The position numbers were made by a program, and so were the translations under genes. 64,000 bases of DNA from Macrotrachela quadricornifera (Eukaryota > Rotifera > Eurotatoria > Philodinida > Philodinidae): NCBI GenBank assembly GCA_022393335.1, contig JAJEKB010021117.1, forward strand, positions 369,029-433,028. Reading direction: 5' to 3'. Shown here one piece after another: positions 12,565 to 25,754 of this stretch (position 1 is its first letter; each line of letters starts with the position of its first letter). The notes below the pieces were generated by a model that had not been told where the DNA came from, did not search any database, and worked only from the letters and a program-made list of their open reading frames with translations.

Positions 12565-12708
12565 TTAGTGAGGCCTTGGAAATCCATTAATTATCCAGAT
12601 CAAGCCGACTCATATACAAACATAGGAGAAAATTATGAATTTCTGGGTGAATATTAATTCATGCTTGAATGTGTACAGAAAACTTCAGCTATTTGCCAAA
12701 CAACATAG
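12565..12708 (+). pseudogene. Fragment of a kinesin-light-chain-like TPR repeat
   Basis: In one frame from 12589 the DNA reads NYPDQADSYTNIGENYEFLGEY, a stop, then MLECVQKTSAICQTT and another stop. This matches the 42-residue TPR unit (HPDxAxSYxNIG, GEYxxALEYxxKxLxI) seen intact in the gene at 30.8-33.2 kb. A preceding FSEALEI is in another frame. Two stops and a frameshift within about 50 codons show a decayed fragment of a TPR gene, possibly a relative of the ART-TPR gene. Confidence 0.62.
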
Positions 12709-12789
12709 GACACAATGTATATAGATCTTCGCAGCATCCGCTAAACAGAAAAATCATCTATTTATTTTTTACTTTGAGAATCAATTTTT

Positions 12790-12930
12790 TCGTCTCAAGA
12801 AGTAAAGTATATGAAAAATTGGTACTTGTTGGTTGTCTCCCCCCCACCCTTCTTTACAATATAGAAAAACAATGGGTGGGGGAAAATAACAAACAAGTAC
12901 CGAATCTGAGCATTCTCTATACTTCTTTAA
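12790..12930. repeat. Short palindromic (foldback) element
   Basis: Inverted arms of about 50-55 bp flank a spacer of about 25 bp. GGTACTTGTTGGTTGTCTCC (about 12821) pairs with GGGGAAAATAACAAACAAGT (about 12880), and AAGAAGTAAAGTAT pairs with ATACTTCTT outside. The centre carries a C-run facing a G-run (CCCCCCCACCC / GGGTGGGGG), out of character with the AT-rich flanks. An ORF at 12669-12944 merely crosses it. Confidence 0.75.
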
Positions 12931-13066
12931 CTAAATCTGAGTGAGATATTCTTGATAAAATTTCAATTGATCTACGACGACATCTCTCGTTTCACTACAA
13001 TACTGTATCAATAGGATGAATTGAATAACCAGTAAACGAAAAATTAAATTATTCTTCTTAAGAAAA

Positions 13067-13983
13067 ATGCGTTCATTAAATCAAATTTTTCGTCGAAATA
13101 TCACTGATGAATCTACTAAATATGCATATCGTTGGTTATTTACTCGTGCTCAATATTTACAACGCCTTTCTCATTCAAAATCAAAATCATTATATGGAAT
13201 TTTTCGTTCATTAATTAATCAATATCATCGTCATGTTCCAATTGAATATTTATGTGGTTCAGCAATGTTTTTCAATCGTTTATTTATTGTTAATCGACAT
13301 GTACTAATTCCACGTCGTGATTCCGAATCTTTAATTCATCATGTACAACAACTCTATAAACAGAATATAAATAGTAAATAAAAAAATTTTTTTCAAATCA
13401 AATAAGAAAAAAAATCTTATTTCTTTTTTAAGAACAATCAATTGTTGAAATTGGTACTGGAAGTGGATGTTTATCAATTACATTAGCTCGTCTTTTTCCT
13501 CATTGGCAAATTCATGCATGTGATATTAGTTCATCTGCACTTCGAATTGCTCGTAATAATGCATATTTACATCATTGTTATAATATTCAATTTCATCGTG
13601 GAAATATCTTTGATTCAAATTTTCTTAAAAATACTTCATATGATATGATTATTTCAAATCCTCCATATATTTCTAAAGATCAATTATCACAATGTGATAA
13701 AGGAATTTTTCATGAACCTTCTATTGCTTTATTTGTTGATCCACCATTAAAATTCTATTCAAATATAATTTATCGTGCAATAAATGGATGGCTTAATGAT
13801 GAAGGTTATCTTATATTTGAATGCTCTCCATTTAATATAAATCAAATTAAAGAATTATTTATAAAACAACAAGATCATTTTGAAAATATCAAAATTGGAT
13901 ATGATACTAATCAATTAACACGAGTTATATCCGCAAAAAAGAAGAAAAAGAAAACAATAAAAACAAGCCCTTATTTATTATGA
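13067..13983 (+). CDS. HEMK1: HemK-family protein glutamine N5-methyltransferase, likely mitochondrial
   Basis: Two exons, 13067-13373 and 13433-13983, are joined by a 59-bp GT-AG intron in phase 1 and encode 285 residues. HemK/PrmC enzymes methylate the Gln of the GGQ motif in class I release factors, using S-adenosylmethionine. The N-terminal helical domain ends in PIEYLCGSAMFFNR and VLIPRRDSE, the family's IPRPETE-type loop. Motif I (VEIGTGSGCLSITLA) starts exon 2, and the catalytic NPPY sits at about residue 172. The basic, amphipathic start (MRSLNQIFRR) suits mitochondrial import, as for animal HEMK1. The C-terminus is Lys-rich. Its stop (13981-13983) lies beyond the stop of the convergent SLC35A4 gene, so the two coding regions overlap by 6 bp tail to tail. 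Confidence 0.9.
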
Positions 13984-15078
13984 ATAATAAATTGAAAGTG
14001 CACATGTCATTGTAACAAATGAAATATAGAAATAAATATTAAAACTAATATGAAAAATAAAAGCAGAAAGAAGTGCTGTTATAATTAATGAAAATGATAT
14101 AACAAATAAACGAATTATATTTGATGAATGTTTTATAACAACAGACATAAATAAACCATTTAATGCTTGTGTTAATACAATTAACCATGTATATAATGAA
14201 AAACCACGAAATGGATTTAAAAAATTTCCTGTTTGATTTATTAACATTGATGAAGTCAAAGCTGGTATAAAATTAAGTATAGTACCATATGTATAAAGAA
14301 AAACATTTTGAAGATGAAGAGATTCAGTATAATGTTTTTTTAAAATCCATTCATTATAAACACCAGCAAGACCACTTAATGTACAATAAATTGCTATCAT
14401 AGGTATACCCATTGGATGAATATACATCTCAGTCATTATAATTGAAGTTGAAGTAACTTTTTTTGAAACAAATGAAGAAGTTTTTAATGTACCTAAACTA
14501 TAAGCTAATCCACCAAAAAATAATAATGAAAGTGCAAACCATTGTTTTCTTGTTAATTTATTTTTCATAATAAGTCTATATAAAACAGCTGTTGTAAATA
14601 TTTTAAAATTTGATAAAATTTGATAAGATGCTGGATCCATATGTACTTGCATATGTACAGCTAAATTATTATTAATAAAATATAATATTGCTGGTATTGA
14701 ATATGGTAATGATTGTCTAAACCAAGATATACATTGTATTTTATCAGGATAAATAATTATATTTATTGGTGTAAAACAAATTAAAGCAACTAATGAAAAT
14801 AATAATTTAACAAATTCAAGAATAAAATTCATTGTTGTTGATGAAAATGTAATAAATCCATTTTTTTCACATAAATGTACTAATACAGAATATGAACCAT
14901 ATGCAAGTATTTGAAAAAATATCATTGCACGAAATGCTATTGATTGTAAAATATTTTCAGATTTTTGTTTAAAATTTATTGAATTATCTGTTATTGATAA
15001 TAATGATGTATCATCATCAACATCGCCTCTTGAAGCAGACATAGCTAAACCAAGACCAGCACTACTACTTATCTGCAT
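13978..15078 (-). CDS. SLC35A4: Nucleotide-sugar transporter-like protein SLC35A4
   Basis: A single uninterrupted reading frame of 366 codons encodes a polytopic protein with about ten hydrophobic segments. A soluble N-terminus of about 45 residues precedes them. SLC35A4 belongs to the Golgi nucleotide-sugar transporter superfamily; its own substrate is not settled. Recognisable blocks are NNNLAVHMQVHMDPASYQ, LSNFKIFTTAVLYRL, NEWILKKHY, LQNVFLYTYG, QALNGLFMSVVIKHSSNI and RLFVISFSL. Together they resemble SLC35A4 more than the SLC35A1-A3 sugar carriers. It is slightly longer than vertebrate SLC35A4 (324 residues) because of the N-terminus. An AG preceded by TATTACTAC lies one base before the ATG (15080-15081) and could be a cis or trans splice acceptor. 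I saw no long upstream ORF like the one known upstream of mammalian SLC35A4. Confidence 0.88.
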   Translation of the reverse strand: MQISSSAGLGLAMSASRGDVDDDTSLLSITDNSINFKQKSENILQSIAFRAMIFFQILAYGSYSVLVHLCEKNGFITFSSTTMNFILEFVKLLFSLVALICFTPINIIIYPDKIQCISWFRQSLPYSIPAILYFINNNLAVHMQVHMDPASYQILSNFKIFTTAVLYRLIMKNKLTRKQWFALSLLFFGGLAYSLGTLKTSSFVSKKVTSTSIIMTEMYIHPMGIPMIAIYCTLSGLAGVYNEWILKKHYTESLHLQNVFLYTYGTILNFIPALTSSMLINQTGNFLNPFRGFSLYTWLIVLTQALNGLFMSVVIKHSSNIIRLFVISFSLIITALLSAFIFHISFNIYFYISFVTMTCALSIYYS

Positions 15079-16583
15079 TCTGTAGTAATATAGGAAGAAA
15101 AAAACGAGGAAAAAAAAAGAAGAAAAGAAATATTTGTCTTAGACAAGACACAAAGAGAATGGAAAAGGATAAGCCAAGTTGACCGATCTGCTGTTGAGAA
15201 AGGAAAAAAAATAGCGAGAAGTTCTTTCTATTCTCTTACTAAGGAAACAAGCGCAAAATGAGTATATATATAGTGTTGTTATCAGGCAATACAATATGTA
15301 AGAGACCAGCTGTGGTTGAAATAATCATAACGTGAGCAAAAAAACAAAACCAAACAAATATTGTGATTATAACACTATGCTATTGTGTATTATTAACTAT
15401 GTAAAAAGAATTAGGTGGGTGTAAACCTTGGTGAATAGCATCATATGAAACATTTAGTCAAGCTGTAGCATATCATCAATTAAATAGGCACAGAATGTAA
15501 TGTTAAATGATCATTTTAAAAAAACAAATAAATAAAGACTATCATTATTCGATAAAAGTGCAATGAAGTACATCATAATATATGATTCACTTTTTAGTTA
15601 ATATAAATGAGAAATCATAAACAACGATACAATAAACAAAATGAATGTTTTCATCTCGATTCATTCATAGTCACATAAAAAACAAACTTTTAGAACTATA
15701 TAATTTAGTTGGTAAAATATGTGTCCGCTTATTTATGAACCTAGTTGAACTTCTTTAGACATTCACTTACTGCCGGTCTTATAAATGTCAAGATTGTCTA
15801 TCGTAGAGATATTTATGGCCTATTCCACACTTCAAACAGCAAGCATATTATTGATTATAAAAAAAAATAAAATAGAAGAGGTATGTGACATTGGAAATAA
15901 AGCGATATTGATATAGAGATTATAATCAAAAATTATAGTTAAATATTAATATTTCTAAAAGCATTCTGTCAATAAATCAAGATGTGATATTCATTGATTG
16001 AAATTATTCAAACCTCAAGTAGCAAGAATTTGATATAGTTTTCTAACCCTTTTATGTATAAATATGTCTTAGGCAAGGTTAGTAGATTATATCAGTTGAG
16101 TGAATATAACCGTTGTTCATATGATATAGCTGCTTCAAATACACGTAAAGGCATCTTCACCATGTATGATCCGTAAGGATTCCAGTCAGTGTCATTCTGA
16201 CGTTACCTATACATAACATTAGATCAAACCTTGGCCTTTACAGTGGTTTAGAATACAAATCAATGGTTATCCTGTTTGTTCTTCGTGCGTCAAATACTAT
16301 GAAGATTTCCCATAGTTTCATTATAACCTGATATTGCATTATTTCTTCTTTTATTAGTCTACATTTCGTACAGATTTTAGCTAGAAATTAAGGTATTAAT
16401 CCATAGGCGATAATATACTGGGTAAAACTCAGATTGTAGACAAAAAAAACTTTATGTAATTTTTTCAATCACTCAACATAATATATAAGTTATTATATTT
16501 TGTTTATTTCATAAAAAAAACTTTCAAAATGTATATTAATTATTCACATATTTATGCAAAATGATTCAATAATAAGGTCATTT
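15079..16583. other. Gene-free intergenic region between SLC35A4 and FAM161
   Basis: It contains the purine-rich 5' flank of SLC35A4 (about 15085-15250) and otherwise ordinary AT-rich spacer. I see no ORF, RNA gene or repeat array I could support. Confidence 0.45.
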
Positions 16584-18890
16584 TTATGACGAACTATTCG
16601 TACGTATTGTAGTAAGTTTAACATTGGGCGAATAATATCGTTCTGTAATTAAATCTTGTTCAGTAACTTTTGCTATATTCATAGCATGTTGAAATTTCTT
16701 TTCTAATTCTTGAACAGCTTTGTGTCTTAAATCTTGTTCAAGTAATAATGGACGTTGTTGAACACGTTCATTCATTGCATCTAATTTTTTGGCATAGTCA
16801 TCTTCACTTTGACGCATTGATTGTCGGATTTTACGAGTCTAAATAAATGCAAAATAAAATTATAATTAAAATTAAAATTGTTTTATTTACATTATCTTCT
16901 CGTTTTGCTTTTGAAACAGTAGCTTGATCTTGTAATTTTCCTCTTTCACGAATTCTTTCTCGAACTTTTCTTTCGTTAGCTGATTTTGTTCTTTGAAAAG
17001 AATCTTCTAATTTATTTTTAATATCTTCTTCTCGTCGTTTTTTCTTTCCAACAGCTTCTCGTAATCTTTGTGCTTCAGTTGTTTTTGTTGGTATAGATTC
17101 AGGTTGTTGAAGACTAGCTGATAAACTCATTAATGATGCTGATTTTACTGGCATTTGCTTTCCTTTTATTTGAAATGTTTGATAATGTTTTATTTTTGCA
17201 TCATGTCGTATATCATCAAGAATTTTATCTTTTTTTGATGGAATCATATTTGTATATAATAAAAATGGTTTACATTTTGTTGGTGAACGTGTACGTTTTT
17301 TTTGTTCAGCATTACGTAAAAAATCTGAATGAAGTTTATCAAAATTTGGCACATAATAACCATTTATTTTTGGTTTAAATGAATGTTCTTCATAACCCAT
17401 ACGTGCTAAATCATTTACACTCATTGAACGACGTGTAAGTTTTGGTTTATGTTTACTAAATGGTAAACGAGATTGTCGAAGTAAGTCTTTTGCACGCATA
17501 TCTTTTCTAAGTGATCGATACAGTGATTTTTCTTTCAATCTAAAATGAAATCAAAAAATTGAAATAGAGAAATAGAGAGAATTTTTGATTTCATACTGTT
17601 CATTATCTTGATGTGCTTGATAATAAAAATTTGGTAATGGTCTAGCTTTAAATTGTGGTTCTGGCCGACCAATATCACCACCTGAATATGAATGTCGTCG
17701 TAAAATTTTTTTAGCTTTTTCACGTGAATCAAATCCAAATGGTTTGATTATTGATGATAAATATTCTTTAGTCATATGACGAATTTGTTCGCTACGAATA
17801 CGTTGTTCTTCTTGTAATTGTCCATACAATGGCTTATAAACATGAGCTGGTACAGGTTTAGCTAAATAAATAAGACAAAGTTACAAAACTGATCTTATTC
17901 ATTCCAAAATTTTCTTCATTGATATATTTAAATTATAAATTCTCAATTATTTATAAAATGAATATACAAGAAGTATGTTTATTCTTTAGTTATTTAGATA
18001 AGAAAAGTGTTTATATATCAATTTTTAATAATATAAACATGCTGAAGGTCATTTTCAGTAATAGTTACCTTTAATAGAACGACTAAGATGAATTTCATCA
18101 TCGACTATTTTCTGTAATTTTGCTACTTCTATATCTTGCATACATTTTTTTCGATGTATATTATCCATATCCATACTATTGGTAAGAGCGAATGGTTCTG
18201 GAATTGTAATACGACCAGCCCAACTAGCTGCTGTTGATGGACGATGACTTCTAAAAGAAAAGAATAATTCAGATATAATAAAATCTTTTATTTCATCACT
18301 TACTTTTTTTGCTCTAAATAATCATCTAATTCAAATTCATTCCACATCTGTCGTATTTGATTTTTAACATGATTAGTTGTTAAATCATGTACGGTTGTTG
18401 TTGTTGTATTTCCTGCAGATGTTCGATGTGGACAAAAAGCTATTTCATCATCATGTCTTCGAACAATATTAGCAGACATTGGACGATGATGAATATGATG
18501 TTGAGCTCGTTCTTCCGTTAGAAAAACAGGTGATGATGATTGTTTTGATGCTTTTGGTAATGGTGGTTTTGATGTTACTAATGTTTCTTGACTTGTTTGT
18601 ACATATCCTTCCTGAGTATAGTTGGGTATATCATGTGATGATATTGCTTTTTGATTATAATAATCATGTTCAACTTGAGCTAATCGAACACGTTGTTCAT
18701 TACGAAGTTCTTCAAGTGTATCGAGAAATGATGAATTACCATTGCGATTATTATTTTCGATTTTTTCAAGTAATTTTTGTTTATATTCATCATGTTTAGA
18801 TGTATTATTATGAATTGAATGACTCAATGGATTGAACTGATCGAAATTTTCATGTGAATTATAATGATCGATTAGTGAAGCACTTGTCAT
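16584..18890 (-). CDS. FAM161-family (UPF0564) centrosomal/ciliary protein
   Basis: Five exons join in phase: 18890-18304, 18250-18069, 17861-17597, 17539-16891 and 16838-16584, giving 645 residues. FAM161A/B are microtubule- and centriole/basal-body-associated proteins defined by the UPF0564 domain. Support comes from conserved-looking blocks in order: KPFGFDSREKAKK and FKARPLPNFYY (exon 3), FKPKINGYYVPNFDKLHSDF and KCKPFLLYTNMIPSKK (exon 4), then highly charged coiled-coil sequence (RRREEDIKNKLEDSF-like) through exon 5. The N-terminal 195 residues are low in conservation and Ser/His/Asn-rich. All introns are short except the 207-bp intron 2, and all use GT-AG. FAM161A or FAM161B cannot be decided here. 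A role in the rotifer's abundant cilia is inference. Confidence 0.85.
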
Positions 18891-21800
18891 GTTGTGGTTT
18901 TAAATGACTGAGGCAAAAATGAAAAGAAGAATTATTGAATTATGGTAAGACAAAGACATAATTCAGTCGGTTGCCTAGGTCGTCTCTAATTTCAACCTCT
19001 AGCATGTACGTGAACAACGTGTATCAAATGTCAAACAGCGACCTCTAACAACAGTGAAAGAATAAAAGGAGGCAAGTACTTACTCGAACATTTTACGGAA
19101 ATATATATCGTGTTCTTTTATTTCAGTAACTTTGATAGTAACTATCATCTGTTTTAAGTCTCCAGCAATGAATGATCTTAACCTTCATCAAACACTGTTT
19201 CAATTGAGAATACTTCATTCCTATATATCGTGATGTTTCACCCGTCGATGATGAATCTATGGAATGTTTGCATTGTCTATAAAAAGAAAAAAAAGTAACT
19301 TTCACAGAAATATATACTGATTGATCACATCAAATTGGGAACTGAAACATTTAAATTTTATCTTTCATCACAGAGATTTTTACTAAAAATAAATCTTAAA
19401 AATATTGTTTAACTTAGTTGAATAGTACTTCTTTAGATGAAAGACACTGCCACTAAATTGATTACATAGATCAAGTGAAAAAGAAAAAATATATATTGCT
19501 TAATATACTTTGATCAATGAATACGAGGAATCGACAAATGACCTACACTTATATGCCACTGCAAACAAGTAATTAAAACAACAACTTAGATAAATGCGTA
19601 GAGGAATTTATGTCAAAATAAAGAAAATCTATATGAGTAACAAAATCTACTAGTGAACAGAAATAAAGGATAGTTGACCATGTAACAACTAATACTGTAG
19701 GCATTCATTGAATGCTTATATCTGATAATCTTCATTATATTTTTGTTTGGTTTATATACTTTCGTCGATTTCCATCATATGATGAATGAAATATAGCTAA
19801 TCCAACGATAGTGACTTCATTTAATAGATTAAAAATTCGCATTTACTAAATTTATGAAAATCTAACCCTTGAAACCAAAATTTCGTTCTTGTGTAAGTTG
19901 ACTCTGTGAAAGATATGTTTTTGTGCGAAAACCAAAAAGATTTACGTACGTGGCACACCTGTTTCCTGACACCTGACTTTGCAGAAGCGTCTTAGCATCA
20001 ATTTTGTGCTTTTTGTGGCATGATTCAGTTAAAAATAATTTTTTTTTATATGTATAATTGAATTGTCTCCTTTTAGATGATCACTATTTGATCTAAATAT
20101 AAAACAACAGTGTACACTATTTCTTGTTCTGTCATGTTAATTGATCAAAATGAAGTGATTTAAATTTGGTTGTATTCATATATCCAGACGCTAAAATTAT
20201 AAGACGAAATCTGTAAGATTTTTCCTAACAAACAGCGGTTAATTAATAAACTTTTTTCAGTTTAAGCATCTATTGTCTTTTTGTTTTTGTTGTGTTATAT
20301 AGCTCCGATAATTTCTTTTTAAATTAGTCTATTTTACTCATGGTGAATGAGTAGTAAAAAAGAAAAATTATTTAGATTCATCAATGAACATTGAATGTGA
20401 CCTTCGTTTGACTAGTAATTCGGTAGTGATGAATCAAATCTCAGAAATGGAGGCATTGTTCCATGAATCCGTTGGAAAAATAAAATGAGACAATGATAAA
20501 GGATAGACGCAATCACGACATTAGTCATAGCATAGTGTAAACGACTTTGAGATTTACTGCTATTGCTTCCGAACAATAGTAAATCAAACTACGAATGGTC
20601 ATACAAATGATAAACTTAAATAATCTTTCTTTCCTTATCTATTCCATGCTCTTCTATTAAATGTTACTTAAAATTGATCACGTACATCAGAATATGCATC
20701 ATGCCAAAATTATTATTTTATATTATCATTAAAAACCCATAAGCAATTTTACCAATGAAAAAGTTATATTTGCACTTAATGAAACATATCTTCCTAAACA
20801 TTAATGAGCTATACGGTTACATAAATATATTTATTAAATTTTATAAGAATTATTATTCGTACTATTTATAGAATAGTAGTAGAAATTATTTAAGCATTAT
20901 AACGATCATTTAATTTCACTATTAATAGTTTAATAGTGACTTCGAATGTGATAGATGGTAATGATGAAGATATAATTAATCATGATATTAAGTTATTATT
21001 CGATAATAAGAGTTGAATTTGTGAATTATGATGTCAAATATAAATCCACGTCGGTTTTTCCATAGAGAAATGAATCTAATTATTTTTTTCGGTAAAAATT
21101 ATTTTATTACATCATTCAATTATCCTTGAAATGTTGCACACAATCATTACTTATATTTATAACAGAACTGCTCACATTCATAAACATAAACGGCTGTTAA
21201 AAAAATAAAATGCATTAGCAGATGTCTCTATTCGCAAAACGTTTTATTTTTCAGATGCGACGATAACCATTTTTTTTGGCCTTGATTACTTCTCAAGCAA
21301 ATGTAATTCAAAATAATTTTTTATAACGATATTTATTCAAATATATGACGTTTTTTTTTTAAATAGATACGTAATAGTAAAAGTATGAGAAGATACAATA
21401 TGAAGTTTAAAATAAGCCATGGGCACGCCTTTAACTTAGGATTAAAAAAAAGACATTTTAATGAAATTAATTTTTTTTAGTAATTACATTCTTGAATCTT
21501 TCAAATGTGTCGTAATAGAACACTTGATTCTTTAGAGAAGGTCATATATTTGATAGATGTCTAATTAGAATCGGATTTGATTAACCATGAAGAAAAGATA
21601 TGTTTAATAAAAAGTTAAAATTATTTACGGAAAGCGAATAATTATTTTTAAAAGGTTTAATTTGGCTCAAATGTTTATGCAGCTTCATTCATTTTAACAT
21701 CATTGCAATTTATGAGTTGACGGATTTTGGGTCATTTTTTACACAAGAAATAAAATATTAATTTACTTTTCAATGCTTCACTAGCGATTGGATAGAATTC

Positions 21801-22575
21801 TACAATCGTTAAATGCGCGACTTATTTTTCATTGTTAAAAAAAGATAAATATTGACAGGTCTTTTTATTCTTATTGAATAGAAATAAAACTAATAGTCAA
21901 TTTTTCAGTTCATGTAAGAAAAAATTTAACTGTATTAAACCTTTTACCAGCTGTTATTATTTCATCATACAAAACAAAAGTTTTGTAAAGAGCAAAATAT
22001 TGAAAGAATATACCTTTTTTTTTGCTTGATTTTTTTTATTGCCAGCCACGAGAAAAAGTAAACGAGAGACAAATAAACAATATGGATGATATATGTAAAT
22101 GAAAAAAAGAAAAAAGAAACTAGAACGATCAATAATAGATAAAACGAAAAGGCAAGAAGACAAAAGAAATATATATATTCATCATCAACATATTCAGAAA
22201 TAGACCATACGAACGCAGAAGAGAAAAGAGAAAAGTAAAAGTAAACATCTTTAGCTACTGTCACACACTTTCTTAGTTTTGTTTTTTTTTTTTTGTAAAT
22301 TAAAAATAAACAATAAATCAAAAGAAAAGAAACAATGAAAGAGTAATGGAATTCTTATGTCTTCAATGGCCGATAATTTGTTTTTTTTTTTTTATTTTTT
22401 TGTTTCATCTTATATGCATGTTGTTTAGTTTATTGTGCAACGACATCGAAAAAAAAAGGAAAAGAAAATCAAAGAGTTAAAGAATCGCAAAAAAAAATGT
22501 AGAATATAGATTAGTTATGTGTGCATAAACATTCAGCCAACATATATCATAAAAATCCTTCTTGTTATTTTTTTT
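18891..22575. other. Long gene-free intergenic region
   Basis: About 3.7 kb without a supportable gene. There are short homopolymer and purine/pyrimidine-biased runs, especially 22240-22510, in the 3' flank of RAB1. ORFs at 19123-19305, 21957-22321 and similar have no domain, start context or splice support. No tRNA-like T-loop or repeat array was noticed. Confidence 0.45.
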
Positions 22576-23561
<986 letters not shown>

Positions 23562-25754
23562 TGTATCTGTTAAGTTTTTATTTTTCTTTTATATAGGAGA
23601 TCTCTGTCTGATCTAATGACAAAAAAATAAAATGAAAGATATGAAATGATAATCAACTCTCGTGAAATAGACAGGTGAGAATAAGAGAACGATGATGATG
23701 ATTCGTGTCTACGTTGATGTCAGCCTTTCCTAGATAAGTTTAGCCACTACGATGATTAAATTTTTAGTAATATGAGATATTTATAATAAAAAATTAAAAA
23801 AAAAATTTTATAAGATAAATTTTAAATTAGAATGTTGAATTAGAAATATATAAAATGAATCTTAAAATAAATGCATGACTATTTTAAAAATATTTAGAAA
23901 ACAAACACAACGATTGGAGAACTATAAAACCAATTGAATAGAATGAGTCATTGATGAATTGAAGATTACGCTAATGTTATACACATACGCAAAAGAAGAA
24001 TGTGTATCTTATCTTAGCAGATGTGAAAAAATTAGCTTCTTTTCTATCCAATTTTTGATGACAATATGAACATGTGTATATATACAATCTAAATGCAGAG
24101 AAGATGAGCTTGATTTTGATTGAAAACATTGTTTACATAAGTTATGATACAGATTTTTTTGGTTAATTTTATCAGATTGATTATAACTGACAAAGTCAAT
24201 AATTATGATTACTCGAAAATTTAAAATTTTATCATTTCGATCATAATTTTTACAGCAATTAATCGAATATCATACCGAAAATTATGACATGTCTCATCAA
24301 TCATTGACGATAAAAGAACATATAAAGAAAATCAATAAAGAAAAACATTGATTCGTCTTTTAACAAAATATCTTCAAAAAAAGGAAAAATAGCAATCTCA
24401 TCTCAGAAAAATAAACAATTTCTTAATATTTTCTTCCTCTAAAGAATCTGTGACTTCTTTCTCATAAAGGAGGGAATCGTTCAAAGTGTCCAAGATCGAT
24501 TCCTTTCATTCGTATGCCATTTGTTAGAGGGCATCAAGATTGTAAAATTTCTCAAAAGGATTTGAGATGCGAGCTCTTCCTTGAAAAGCTAGAGCTACTT
24601 TTCTGTTTTTGTCAGCCAAAATGGCCAAAAATTGAAAACCTTACAACTCAGTCAAAAAAGATGACCTTTGGAATTAAGAAACTCATTGCAAACAAAGACA
24701 ATTAAAAAATATCATGTATTTTCTGTCATCAAATGAAAGTAATCATTTAACAAAGGATAAAAATAAAAACAGAAAAAAAGACAGCACTATAGACAACTAC
24801 AGGAGTTAATTTTTTCATGCCAAGCAAAAAATCTGTAAGTCAAGAATAAAGCGAGCAAATAATCTAAAATTTTTAGATTGATCATCACTTTACAAGTAAG
24901 AGCTGTTAGCTCGAATCCTTTTAAGTTTTTTTTACTACCTCGATACCTTCTATTAAACTAGAGATGTATACAGAGCGAAATGTTCTTTTATTTAAAAATT
25001 AAAAACAACTGAGACAGATAGGAATAGATGTTGTGTATTTTGTTATATATTTGCCAGTCCTTTTGTAGAGTTCGTGTAACTTATACTGATACTATTAAAT
25101 ATTTAAAAAATGAGTTGCAATAAAAACTAAAACAAAAATAAAATTTATTAAATTTCAACAACACACTTTAAAAAACTTTCAAAAATATTAATAAGATAAA
25201 ATTGATAATTTTAGTCTTTTTTTTAAATTGGTTTGATTCGATCGAAGAATTTGATTTTATAAATAGTATGAGAACATTTTTGAAGTAAATCGTGATGATC
25301 AACTGGAAAACAAATAGAACGAGAAAGCCTTCATTGCGAAAATCTCAAACTGAATGTTCTATTAGACGATCGATTGATCTTACTTCTTTTCCAAGTGGCA
25401 TAGAGATAGAAGATCAACACTTGAAAAATAACCATTTATTTCCTTATATTAAATTTCTTCGAACATTTTACATCGATTTTTATTAGTTAGAACATCATAA
25501 TTTTTTTGTACGAAAATAAAAGATTAAAAAGTTATTACATGAGTAATCACTCATATAAATTTATCAGATAAAATTTTATACACTATTTAAAATATTTTTT
25601 TATTATTTATTATATCAAGAATCTGAAAAAAAAATACACAAATATAGGATAATCATCAAACATAGATCTATATTTTTTCAGTAAAAAAAAAATACTATAC
25701 AATATTCAATCTGACGTAAAATATCTACATAGATTTAATAAATCAATGTTTGAA
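23562..25754. other. Gene-free intergenic region between RAB1 and SMC2
   Basis: It holds the RAB1 promoter and 5' UTR and the SMC2 3' flank. Two ORFs of about 64 codons (24514-24705, 25292-25486) lack any supporting feature. Otherwise AT-rich spacer. Confidence 0.45.

Noticed and set aside
12669..12944. 91-codon ORF
   Set aside because: It spans the end of the TPR relic and the foldback element and has no coherent protein.
18479..18799. Plus-strand ORF of 106 codons
   Set aside because: It is antisense to FAM161 exon 1.
24890..24930. Possible tRNA T-loop (GCTCGAATCC)
   Set aside because: No acceptor stem, D-arm or anticodon arm could be folded around it.
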